DNA of 5,925 bases from Candidatus Eiseniibacteriota bacterium. Lineage in GTDB: Bacteria > Joyebacterota > Joyebacteria > Joyebacterales > Joyebacteraceae. Below, one piece after another: positions 1 to 5,925 of the stretch (the first letter of the stretch is position 1; each line of letters starts with the position of its first letter). Location: assembly GCA_030630395.1 (NCBI GenBank), contig DAOVNE010000100.1, positions 1-5,925 on the forward strand, in the 5' to 3' direction. The translations under genes and the position numbers were made by a program. The notes under the pieces were generated by a model. The model saw only the letters and a program-made list of their open reading frames with translations, made no database searches and was not told the DNA's origin.

Positions 1-1283
1 GGAACGTACTCCACCAGCAGCACCAGTGCGCGGACATCAACATTCTGGCCCACTGGCAACTGCATGAAGAGACCGTACTTCTCAAACTGCCAGTCATTAT
101 GGGGCCAGGCATCTGCGACTACGGGGGTGTGATAGATGATTTGTTCATTCCCGGTAATTGCCGTGAAGGTGCTTGGGTTCGTACCCCAATACGTACCACC
201 CTTCCACATCGCTAGTTCAGCAGTGCCAGTACCCCCTGCGCGAAGCCACGCCGCTACTTGGATCTGCTTGATATATCCGAGATTGGCGACGTTGCGGAGT
301 CCCTGTGTGAGTTGGCCAGTCGCAGTGTCGGCGTTGATGACAGCGTACGTGGTTTTGTCTCGATCGGTAGCCCGCTCTGGGTTGGTCACCCTGTTATTAG
401 GGGACATCCTTTTGTCCGGGATAATCGCAAGCGTAACACTGAGTGGCCAGTCCGTGTTCAGGTCACAGTAGTCGGCTGTGTTCGTGATACTCCACAGGCT
501 CTCGTCCATCTGGCCGTGCATCTCTTCTTCCGGTTCAAGGAAGACGGCGCCGCGGTAGGCATCCAGGGAACGCAGTTCGTGTGATGAGATACGGTGCTTC
601 GGGCCAACCGCATTATCAGCGAAGTTGCGCTCGACCAGGACCGGGGGGACGCCATGGATGCCTCCGTGCCCCAGGAGCTGGATCTCTGTTCCAGTGACAG
701 GGGCATAGCTATAGTTGCTGTCCTCGAAGTCGCCGTAGATGATCGGGATCGCAACGCCGATGGACTCATCCGGCGCATCATCGAAATCGACGCGGGTCAC
801 CTCGGTCGGAGGTATCAGGCCAAGGAGACCAGAGGTATCGGTGAACTCGATGGTGACACCCGTGTTGTCGATGTCGCGGAGGTTGCTGACGACACCGCGG
901 AAGATCGATTCCGACTCCCAACCGCTCGGGCCCAAAAGGGACTGGAAGATCTCGATTCGTCCGCCGGCCATCTCGGTCCCGTTCAGCAGGTAGTCGATGC
1001 GCTGGTCCGCGAAGACAGACAGGGGCTCCATGTTGACGCGCAGCGAGCCGTCTCCCGTCATGAGCGATGCGTTGATCATGTCGGCCGTGTATCCGAAGTC
1101 CACCCAGGACTCCACCACACCCGAGACCACGACATCACCGTAGGGCGAGGGCAGACTGAGCTCCATGTACCTGTCGCCGATCGCCAGGCGGTGGAAGAGC
1201 CCCCCCGCCACGGTCCTGCATTCGATCAGGGCAGTGAGTACGCCCTCCAGGTTCGACTGCAGAAGAAGATCTTCGAAGGCCAT
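1..1283 (-). CDS. Putative tail-hub/baseplate-type phage tail protein, 3' end outside window (partial)
   Basis: The frame is open from ATG at 1283..1281 to the window edge: 427 full codons plus two bases, with no stop. It starts MAFEDLLLQSNL. The ATG overlaps the stop of the preceding gene by one base (TGATG), with a purine-rich AGGGGG at 1296..1291 as a possible ribosome binding site. Residues 1-165 look beta-rich, with alternating hydrophobic residues (for example VVVSGVVESWVDF at 51-63 and RIEIFQSLLG at 109-118). Residues 165-186 read RVDFDDAPDESIGVAIPIIYGD. The IPIIYG-type motif recalls phage tail-tip and hub proteins; this is from memory, not a search. From about residue 297 a different module begins with NPERATDRDKTTYAVI, followed by aromatic-rich strands (MWKGGTYWG near 359-367), plausibly a beta-sandwich binding domain. 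The position after tape measure and tail-tip genes supports a structural tail role. The exact family is not established, and the C-terminus is not in the window. Confidence 0.72.
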   Translation of the reverse strand, partial: MAFEDLLLQSNLEGVLTALIECRTVAGGLFHRLAIGDRYMELSLPSPYGDVVVSGVVESWVDFGYTADMINASLMTGDGSLRVNMEPLSVFADQRIDYLLNGTEMAGGRIEIFQSLLGPSGWESESIFRGVVSNLRDIDNTGVTIEFTDTSGLLGLIPPTEVTRVDFDDAPDESIGVAIPIIYGDFEDSNYSYAPVTGTEIQLLGHGGIHGVPPVLVERNFADNAVGPKHRISSHELRSLDAYRGAVFLEPEEEMHGQMDESLWSITNTADYCDLNTDWPLSVTLAIIPDKRMSPNNRVTNPERATDRDKTTYAVINADTATGQLTQGLRNVANLGYIKQIQVAAWLRAGGTGTAELAMWKGGTYWGTNPSTFTAITGNEQIIYHTPVVADAWPHNDWQFEKYGLFMQLPVGQNVDVRALVLLVEYV

Positions 1284-2077
1284 CAGACCACCCCCTGCAG
1301 ACTGAGCCCCATAGAGAACCTGTCGGCTTGCTTCAGTTGAGCGACCCGCAGATCCTCCACCGTGCAGTACGCGCACTGGTAGCGCCTGTCGTCCTTCCGG
1401 TCATTGTGGCTGACATACGCGACCGGATGGGCCCCGCCTCCCTGTGCCCTCTTGATCAGCTGGATCGCCTTGCGGTGAGCGTCGGTTGCCAGTGGCCACC
1501 TCACATCCATTGAATCAAACGCGGGGCCGAGATCGACACGCCCGGATGCTCCCCCTATTGCCTGCGAGCGTTCGGACTGCTGCTCACCATCCACGGGCCA
1601 GGGCGCCGCCGGTGCCGTGGGGAACTCGTAGTACGTCCCGAGCATGAGGGCGCCGATCTTGTAGCGATCCGCAGACGCGTAGAACAGAAACCGCCAGTAG
1701 CGCTTCGTGTAGCTCGCTGAGAAGAGGCCCGCGACATGAGGCTCGAAGTCCTCCTGCGTATCGGTGTTGATGCTCACACAGGTCGTATCGAAGGTGACCC
1801 CGTCATCCGTTGAGCCAACCTTCAGGCTGCAGCTGATCTGGCCCACGGAGTAGAGGTTGTGGCCCAGAATCGCGCAGGCATCACACTCCTGGGCAGTACC
1901 CAGGTCGATTATGATCGTGCGGTTGGACGCCCCGCTGTACGGCTGCCAGTAGGTGTCGATCCGCTCGTCCTTCGTACGCTCGACTGGATAGCCAGAGAGA
2001 GTACTGCTCGCCGTGATGGCCGCCGCCAGCCGCACCTTGTCGTCGTAGATGATGATCCCGGTTTCTTCATTCGCCAT
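1283..2077 (-). CDS. Phage tail protein with discoidin-like N-terminal domain, paralogue 2 (264 aa)
   Basis: This is a complete 264-residue frame starting at ATG 2077..2075, which overlaps the upstream stop as TGATG. GAGGAG at 2091..2086 lies 8 bases before the start. Residues 24-150 carry features of F5/8 type C (discoidin) or galactose-binding-like folds: SSTLSGYPVER, a tryptophan at 44, IIIDLG at 55-60, ILGHNL at 70-75, LKVGSTDDGVTF at 85-96 and YTKRYWRFLF at 123-132. The second half (about 150-264) holds YYEFPTAPAAPW, a Gly-rich linker and HPVAYVSH at 217-224. It resembles the preceding gene product throughout (ILYDNA/IIYDDK, LKVGTADNG/LKVGSTDDG, HPVVYVPH/HPVAYVSH), so the two are paralogues. 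The likely role is a structural tail-tip or distal-tail component, possibly carbohydrate-binding. The fold is inferred from motif pattern; function rests mainly on position. No signal peptide or membrane segment is seen. Confidence 0.78.
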   Translation of the reverse strand: MANEETGIIIYDDKVRLAAAITASSTLSGYPVERTKDERIDTYWQPYSGASNRTIIIDLGTAQECDACAILGHNLYSVGQISCSLKVGSTDDGVTFDTTCVSINTDTQEDFEPHVAGLFSASYTKRYWRFLFYASADRYKIGALMLGTYYEFPTAPAAPWPVDGEQQSERSQAIGGASGRVDLGPAFDSMDVRWPLATDAHRKAIQLIKRAQGGGAHPVAYVSHNDRKDDRRYQCAYCTVEDLRVAQLKQADRFSMGLSLQGVV

Positions 2078-2865
2078 CAGGGTCGCTCCTCAAGGACAAG
2101 ATCAGCGGAGAACCTCCCACCAGGAGGACCTTCACTTACATCACACCGCAGGAGCTCGCAGTAGTGAGCGTCGTAAGGGGTGACGCTATGCTCTGCCAGG
2201 TGCGGCACATACACCACCGGGTGCTGTGAACCGCGCTGAGTTGACCAGAGGGTCTGGAACCTACCAGCCTCAGTGTCCGAGATGCTCTTCCAGTGAGCTC
2301 CGAAGCGCTCGTAGGTCTCGCCGAGCTTGGTTCGGATCCCATGTCCACCACCCGTCTCTTCAGAGGAAACCTGGTCCAGCTCGTCCATCACAAACGGGGC
2401 ATCCGGCGCCTCAGCGAACTCAAAGTACTCACGTGCCAGCATCAGGTGTCCCAACTGGAACTGTGCTGTGGCAGTGGAGAACTCCAGCTTCCACCACTGC
2501 TTCGTGTATGCGGTTCCGGGAATGTCGGCAGCGGTCGGCGTCAGATCTCGAAATCCTAAGAGGTTGAAGAACATCGTACCGACCGTGAGGTCGAATACTC
2601 CCCCGTTGTCGGCCGTGCCCACCTTGAGCGTGGCAGAGACGACTCTGTCACTGAAATTGTTCGCGACGACCGCCCATGCCTTGATGGTCTCTGCCGGATC
2701 GAACTTCAGAAGGACATACGGCGTGCCTGTGTACGTGTCCACTTTCCAGATGCAGTGGTGCTGCTCCAGAGCTACGTTCTCGGGGTTGTAGCCCGTGACC
2801 GTGGAGCTAGCCCCGGCCTGGACGTAGTCGGGCGAAGCATTGTCGTAGAGGATGAGACCATTCAC
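2077..2865 (-). CDS. Phage tail protein with discoidin-like N-terminal domain, paralogue 1 (262 aa)
   Basis: I choose the GTG at 2865..2863 as start, giving 262 residues (MNGLILYDNASPDYV...). It lies 2 bases after the tape measure stop, has GAGG at 2877..2874 eight bases upstream, and makes the N-terminus align with the downstream paralogue (ILYDNA versus IIYDDK). A GTG at 2910 would add 15 residues overlapping the tape measure gene and lacks that alignment. Residues 18-145 look discoidin-like: SSTVTGYNPENV, Trp40, a VLLKFD strand at 51-56, WAVVANN, LKVGTADNG at 80-88 and YTKQWWKLEF at 120-129. Residues 138-158 (LGHLMLAREYFEFAEAPDAPF) lead into a C-terminal domain with HPVVYVPH at 215-222 and the ending SADLVLEERP. 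An ending of this kind is common in small siphovirus tail-tip proteins (my recollection). Position directly after the tape measure gene is where distal-tail (Dit) genes usually sit, so a Dit-like role is plausible but unproven. Confidence 0.78.
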   Translation of the reverse strand: MNGLILYDNASPDYVQAGASSTVTGYNPENVALEQHHCIWKVDTYTGTPYVLLKFDPAETIKAWAVVANNFSDRVVSATLKVGTADNGGVFDLTVGTMFFNLLGFRDLTPTAADIPGTAYTKQWWKLEFSTATAQFQLGHLMLAREYFEFAEAPDAPFVMDELDQVSSEETGGGHGIRTKLGETYERFGAHWKSISDTEAGRFQTLWSTQRGSQHPVVYVPHLAEHSVTPYDAHYCELLRCDVSEGPPGGRFSADLVLEERP

Positions 2866-2867
2866 GA

Positions 2868-5267
2868 TTAGTACCTCGGCAGCCTGCCGCGCCTCTGGGC
2901 CAGGAGCCACTCGCGACCGAGCGACCCGTTCCTGATCTGCCGGCGGAATCCCTCGACATCTGGAGTGGTAACGGTCACTGGTGGTAGCTCACCACGCCCG
3001 CTGGGCATTGCGTACGCGGGTTCGGGAGGCCTGTTCCGTCTTGATTCCCAGTCCGAGATGAACCGTTCCAGCCCGTGTGTCAAAGGCACGGACGTAACCA
3101 ACTCGCCTGGCATGCCGCGAAAGATGACACTGTCGAGGCCCTCAATGCCGCCAGTGATCACACCAGCATCTCTCGCGTAGGTGGAACCAATCACTCCCGA
3201 GCCCTGGCCCCCAAGCATGCCGCCACCACCGAATCCAGGGAGACCGAAGGCCAAGAGGACCTTGCCAATCAGCCAGCGGACCATGATCCTCGTGACCTCA
3301 GCAACCAGCCAACCGAAGAACCCCTTCCACTGCTCCATCATCTGCTCCATGGCGTCCTGGTTCCCTGATGCGATCGCTCCAACGGTATCGGCAAAGAGGT
3401 TGCCTACCCTGGAGACCACACCCACGGCCTGTGATTCCCAATCCGTCCACGATTTCCCCAGCTCGCCGAGTTTGGTCTGGAGTCGCGATACGCCCACTGT
3501 TAGCTTGTCAAGCTCCTTCCCTGCCTTCATATCGGTCTCGATCGGCTTGCCAAGCTCGTCCATCACCTCGCGCTGGATCTCTCTGATCGCTGCCAACTTC
3601 TCGACGTACCACGAGAAGAAGTCCTCAAGCGGCATCTGAGCGGCTGCGGTATCACTGAGGGCCGTGTTGAGATTGTTCGTCGTATCCTCGGTGTCTTCTT
3701 CAGACTTCCTGAGCCTGCCGAGTGCGGTATCAACCTCTTTCAGCGCGTCAACGTTGTCTTCGAGCAGGTTGTTCTCGATCTGGATCTCAGTCAAGAAATC
3801 GGCCAGGCTCTTCCCGGCACGATCTGTCGCCTTGGCGTCTTCCTTCATACCCCAGGCCTGTGATTCAAGTTCGGCATCGAACTCACGGAGGATACCTATC
3901 CCCGACGCCTCCATTGCCATGTAGGTACTGGTCGCAAGCCTCAATCGATCCCGTATCTCCGCCTGCTCAGTCAGTAGGCGATTGCGCTTCTCGTCCAGCT
4001 TGTCCATGTTGTGCTGGCGGAGGATCTCCTGTGCCACGATGTACTCATCGATCGCAATGGTGTTGAGACGGAGAGCTTCGCTCTCATCGTTCCATGCCTC
4101 GACCGCCAAGGGAACGATCGCCGCGATCTCATCCATGACGTTCTTGAGGTCCCGGTGTTCCTCCTCAGACTTCTCTGGCTTGCCTTCGAGCTCGACATAC
4201 GTCTTCTTGAGCTCGCGCATCTTCTCTGCCTGGTCACCAGCTGCGTTCGCTTGGCCTTCAAGGGCCGCGGTGCTCGGCTTGAGAACAGAAGAGAGCTTGG
4301 CTACACCAGCAGCAAGACCGACAATGGCCGCTGCGACGCCCACGACGAGCGCACCACCTGGCCCCATCAGTGCGAAGGCCACAGCAAGGCCAGCAATCGC
4401 AGCGACGAGACCCGAGCCACCGAGCAGCGTCGCCGTAGCCTTCGGATTCGCCTCGACGAATTTCGTGACCTCAGAGAGGACAGGCGACATTTTCTCCAGG
4501 AGATCAGCATAGGCCGGAGCAAGCGACTTGCCAATGGTCTCACTCAGAATCCGCTTCTTGGCGTCAAGTCCCGCTTCTGCTCCTGCGAGCTCAAAGGTGA
4601 TCTTCTTGGCATTACCTAGCTGAGGGAGCGTTTCCTTGATGATTCCGAGATACTCAGCCTCGACCCTCTGTGCATCACTCAGAGCACCCACACCAACCCC
4701 GATCGACTTCGCGTATTCCTTCCACATATCACCGACGTTCTTGGTGACACCGGCATTGTCAACGAGGGCCGAGATCATGTTCTTGAGTCCCTCGCTGGCA
4801 GAGACGACTGCCCGGCCAAGAGACAGCTGGCCCTGGCGACCGTAGGCAGCAGCATCCTTCAGCCGGTAGAGCAACTCAATCGACCGCTCCAGACCGTAGC
4901 CGCGGAGCAGGAGATTCTTGAGTGCCGTTGTCGCCTGAGAAAACGGGATCAGGCCGTCAGCCACATAGGATCGCAGCTTCGCTTCAGCCTCTCCCCAGTC
5001 CTCACCGACATGTTTCACAACAGACCGGAGGCCAACCAGGCCGGAGCGCAACGAGTTGAAGTCTGCAATCGCTCGACGCATAAGGGGCAGCGCTTGACCG
5101 AACGCCATTGCGATCGCGGCGCCAGCAAGGGCGTGCTGAATTCTGTTCCCCTGCTCCTCGGCAACATCGCCAATCGCCTTGATCTCGCCACGAACGTCCT
5201 TCGAGACCTTGGACGTGTTCTTGTCCTTGGCCTCGATGAGTATCTGAATGGCGTAGTTACTCGGCAT
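2868..5267 (-). CDS. Tail tape measure protein (799 aa)
   Basis: This is the longest gene here and sits directly after the tail chaperone genes, the canonical tape measure position. The protein sets tail length and is threaded through the tail lumen. The N-terminus (MPSNYAIQILIEAKDKNTSK) is a typical short strand followed by helix. Residues 45-330 are mainly helical, and 280-325 form a long hydrophobic Gly/Ala/Val-rich stretch (LLGGSGLVAAIAGLAVAF and onward), as in many tape measure proteins that may interact with the host membrane. About 335-530 is highly charged and predicted-looking helix or coiled coil. An amphipathic hydrophobic helix at 648-675 precedes GFGGGGMLGGQGSG (678-691). The segment around 705-740 (GELVTSVPLTHGLERF) recalls the C-terminal motif of many such proteins. 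I see no clear peptidase or lysozyme motif. ATG at 5267 is preceded by GAGGA at 5275..5271 and overlaps the end of the frameshifted chaperone frame by 11 bases. At roughly 0.15 nm per residue (a rule from other phages) it would measure about 120 nm. Confidence 0.93.
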   Translation of the reverse strand: MPSNYAIQILIEAKDKNTSKVSKDVRGEIKAIGDVAEEQGNRIQHALAGAAIAMAFGQALPLMRRAIADFNSLRSGLVGLRSVVKHVGEDWGEAEAKLRSYVADGLIPFSQATTALKNLLLRGYGLERSIELLYRLKDAAAYGRQGQLSLGRAVVSASEGLKNMISALVDNAGVTKNVGDMWKEYAKSIGVGVGALSDAQRVEAEYLGIIKETLPQLGNAKKITFELAGAEAGLDAKKRILSETIGKSLAPAYADLLEKMSPVLSEVTKFVEANPKATATLLGGSGLVAAIAGLAVAFALMGPGGALVVGVAAAIVGLAAGVAKLSSVLKPSTAALEGQANAAGDQAEKMRELKKTYVELEGKPEKSEEEHRDLKNVMDEIAAIVPLAVEAWNDESEALRLNTIAIDEYIVAQEILRQHNMDKLDEKRNRLLTEQAEIRDRLRLATSTYMAMEASGIGILREFDAELESQAWGMKEDAKATDRAGKSLADFLTEIQIENNLLEDNVDALKEVDTALGRLRKSEEDTEDTTNNLNTALSDTAAAQMPLEDFFSWYVEKLAAIREIQREVMDELGKPIETDMKAGKELDKLTVGVSRLQTKLGELGKSWTDWESQAVGVVSRVGNLFADTVGAIASGNQDAMEQMMEQWKGFFGWLVAEVTRIMVRWLIGKVLLAFGLPGFGGGGMLGGQGSGVIGSTYARDAGVITGGIEGLDSVIFRGMPGELVTSVPLTHGLERFISDWESRRNRPPEPAYAMPSGRGELPPVTVTTPDVEGFRRQIRNGSLGREWLLAQRRGRLPRY
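2873..2877 (-). promoter_or_regulatory. Ribosome binding site deciding the GTG start of paralogue 1
   Basis: On the minus strand this reads GAGGT. Its GAGG core (2877..2874) is 8 bases upstream of GTG 2865..2863, inside the last codons of the tape measure gene. It supports the 262-residue start over the GTG at 2910 and fits translational coupling across the 2-base gap after the tape measure TAA. Confidence 0.6.
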
Positions 5268-5893
5268 TGTTCCTCACCCTCGCAGCCGCTTCGGCTTCAC
5301 CTATCATCCCCTTGAGCATCACTGCTGCGTTCAGCTGGAGCTCGAAGAGGTTAGTGCGCTTGAGGATCTCCGTCGGCAGGATCCCGTACCGCTTCGCCAT
5401 CGAGTCCAGTATCTCCCCCCAGTCCTCCACGAAAGGGAGCCAGCAGCTTCGCTACTGCACCCCCCATTCCGTTCAGCTCCCATATCTCGGTCTGGAGTAC
5501 ACCCAGGTCTGCCGGGTCCAGGGAGCAGATGAAGTCATCCACGCGGATGCCGTCATCACCGGGCTCCACGTCGTTCGGAACGACATCAGTACGAACCCAC
5601 TCCCCCTCGTCGATCTTCATGCCGATGACGCACTCCATGAGGAGCTTCTCGTAGAGATCCTGTGCATCAGGAGCGTTGGCGTTCAGTTTGCAGGCCACCT
5701 CATCCGACAACTCGTCGGCAGACATCAGGGTCTTGAGTGCCGTCGAGAGGTCCTGGATCAGGGTCCCCATTGGGATCCCGGTGGCCATCATGTTGTACGG
5801 GTTCGCCCGGCGGATCTTGATCGTCCATCCCGAAACGGGAAGATCGACCACTCGCCTGGACTTTTCCAGTAGCTTCTTTGTGTGACTTGACAT
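5257..5893 (-). CDS. Tail assembly chaperone, predicted frameshifted long form (lambda gpGT-like role, 211-212 aa)
   Basis: In the +1 (equivalently -2) frame relative to the short chaperone, the sequence is open from just after TAG 5454..5452 to TAA 5259..5257. It encodes VEDWGEILDSMAKRYGILP (GTG 5430 onward), then TEILKRTNLFELQLNAA, and ends EAEAARVRNNAE. The W-x(n)-YG-x-LP-x-EIL pattern is typical of the C-terminal domain of phage tail assembly chaperones, which recruits tail tube subunits. The frame has no well-placed start: ATG 5400..5398 has its nearest purine-rich sequence about 12 bases away and would give only 46 residues. Joining to the short form near 5437..5415 gives 211 residues for a +1 shift or 212 for a -2 shift. 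The stop overlaps the tape measure start by 11 bases. The coding content of the second frame is seen directly; the frameshift is inferred from the conserved G/GT arrangement of phage tails. An independently translated small protein is the alternative. Confidence 0.72.
5351..5893 (-). CDS. Tail assembly chaperone, short form (lambda gpG-like role, 180 aa)
   Basis: This 180-residue protein is encoded immediately upstream of the tape measure gene, where tail assembly chaperones lie. Such proteins bind the tape measure protein and keep it competent for tail tube assembly; they are usually absent from the virion. The N-terminus has the pattern VDLPVSGWTIKIRRANPYNMM (residues 16-36), that is a Leu-Pro-x-Gly turn, a basic strand and a helix, followed by MGTLIQDL and mixed helical sequence to about residue 153 (WELNGMGGAVAKLLAP at 138-153). 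The last 27 residues after Pro153 are Gly/Asp-rich and low in hydrophobics, as expected when the unshifted frame continues past a frameshift site into non-selected sequence. Start ATG 5893..5891 has a strong AGGAGG at 5903..5898. The frame stays open upstream to the window edge, so a longer start is not excluded, but the ribosome binding site favours this one. Assignment is by position, N-terminal pattern and the adjacent second-frame domain. Confidence 0.8.
   Translation of the reverse strand: MSSHTKKLLEKSRRVVDLPVSGWTIKIRRANPYNMMATGIPMGTLIQDLSTALKTLMSADELSDEVACKLNANAPDAQDLYEKLLMECVIGMKIDEGEWVRTDVVPNDVEPGDDGIRVDDFICSLDPADLGVLQTEIWELNGMGGAVAKLLAPFRGGLGGDTGLDGEAVRDPADGDPQAH
5415..5437 (-). promoter_or_regulatory. 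Candidate programmed ribosomal frameshift region in the chaperone gene
   Basis: The two frames must be joined between the TAG at 5454 and where the conserved second-frame domain begins. Two slippery sequences lie here. CCC-TTT-C at 5437..5431 allows a +1 slip on CCC to CCT or on TTT to TTC; both give the same peptide (LAP-F-VEDW). Six G residues at 5420..5415, read CTG-GGG-GGA, allow a +1 slip of GGG onto GGG. They are preceded by GGAGGA at 5428..5423 with exactly one codon (CTG) between, a spacing like that of the Shine-Dalgarno element before the prfB +1 site. A -2 slip on the same G run, as known for phage Mu, would reach the same frame. The sequence alone does not decide which is used. 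No downstream pseudoknot was worked out. Confidence 0.55.
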
Positions 5894-5897
5894 CTCT

Positions 5898-5903
5898 CCT
5901 CCT
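5898..5903 (-). promoter_or_regulatory. Strong ribosome binding site of the tail chaperone
   Basis: This is a perfect AGGAGG, 4 bases before ATG 5893, and the strongest Shine-Dalgarno match in the window. A second GAGGAG lies slightly further upstream. It fits a highly translated short chaperone form, from which a smaller fraction would be frameshifted. Confidence 0.65.
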
Positions 5904-5925
5904 GTGCTCCTCTGAGGCCCGGAAC
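5904..5925 (-). other. Window edge upstream of chaperone, no gene resolved
   Basis: These 22 bases hold no stop or start that can be assigned. All three minus-strand frames are open here, so the end of an upstream gene (by analogy a major tail protein) could extend to or overlap this point, but nothing in the sequence shows it. Confidence 0.3.

Noticed and set aside
458..781. 107-codon minus-strand frame starting MMRRMSPSALRSRSS
   Set aside because: It is an out-of-frame reading of the same strand as the partial tail gene. Its Ser/Arg/Thr-rich sequence is typical of a shifted frame in GC-rich DNA, and the tail-gene frame is open throughout.
1265..1278. Palindromes GAAGATCTTC and CTTCGAAG near the start of the partial gene
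   Set aside because: They fall in codons 2-6 of the gene, are short, have no loop and are not followed by a T run. They are adequately explained as coding sequence.
594..1340. 248-codon plus-strand open frame
   Set aside because: It lies antisense to the open minus-strand tail gene. The protein is rich in Asp, Arg, Val and His as expected of an antisense shadow of a GC-rich gene, and shows no recognisable domain. The minus frame is continuous, coupled and has tail-protein motifs.
2866..2910. Upstream GTG at 2910 as start of the first discoidin-like protein
   Set aside because: It would add 15 residues (MAPGPEARQAAEVLI) overlapping the tape measure end. The GTG at 2865 has a better-spaced ribosome binding site and gives an N-terminus matching the paralogue.
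3422..3866. Short repeated GGCCTGTGATTC at two places in the tape measure gene
   Set aside because: Only about 12 bases are shared, both copies encode ESQA in the same frame and no larger repeat unit surrounds them, so this is probably chance within a repetitive helical protein.
4011..4619. 202-codon and overlapping 176-codon plus-strand frames inside the tape measure gene
   Set aside because: Both are antisense to a clear 799-residue gene, have Ser/Arg-rich or otherwise arbitrary composition, and have no coupled neighbours on the plus strand.
5267..5872. 201-codon plus-strand open frame opposite the chaperone gene
   Set aside because: It is antisense to both chaperone frames and the start of the tape measure gene. 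No ribosome binding site or domain supports it, and its sequence has shadow-type composition.

Overview
The window looks like part of the tail-morphogenesis module of a tailed double-stranded DNA bacteriophage or prophage. Every gene I can support lies on the minus strand, so transcription runs from high to low coordinates. Base composition is moderately GC-rich by eye. No gene identifies the host, and there are no RNA genes, integrase, CRISPR array or insertion sequence. Gene order (tail assembly chaperone, tape measure protein, tail-tip proteins, hub-like protein) fits a long-tailed phage, most likely a siphovirus. Tail type cannot be proven from this segment.

Layout in transcription order. 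At 5893..5351 is a tail assembly chaperone (lambda gpG-like role). A second frame, open after a TAG at 5454..5452 and closed at 5257, carries a typical chaperone C-terminal domain. It is very probably reached by a programmed frameshift, giving a 211-212 residue long form (gpGT-like role). At 5267..2868 is a 799-residue tape measure protein with a central hydrophobic segment, long helical charged regions and a glycine-rich C-terminal part. At 2865..2077 and 2077..1283 are two similar-sized paralogous proteins, each with a discoidin (F5/8 type C)-like N-terminal half and a shared C-terminal domain; they are probably distal-tail or tail-tip components. From 1283 to the window edge is a partial protein of at least 427 residues, probably a tail-hub or baseplate-type protein ending in a further possible binding module.

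The genes are packed without gaps: an 11-base overlap, a 2-base gap and two TGATG one-base overlaps, each start preceded by a Shine-Dalgarno-like sequence. This indicates one translationally coupled operon. I see no promoter or terminator. The most interesting points are the frameshift region, which has a +1 candidate site laid out like prfB, and the tandem pair of discoidin-like tail proteins, possibly followed by a third related module.
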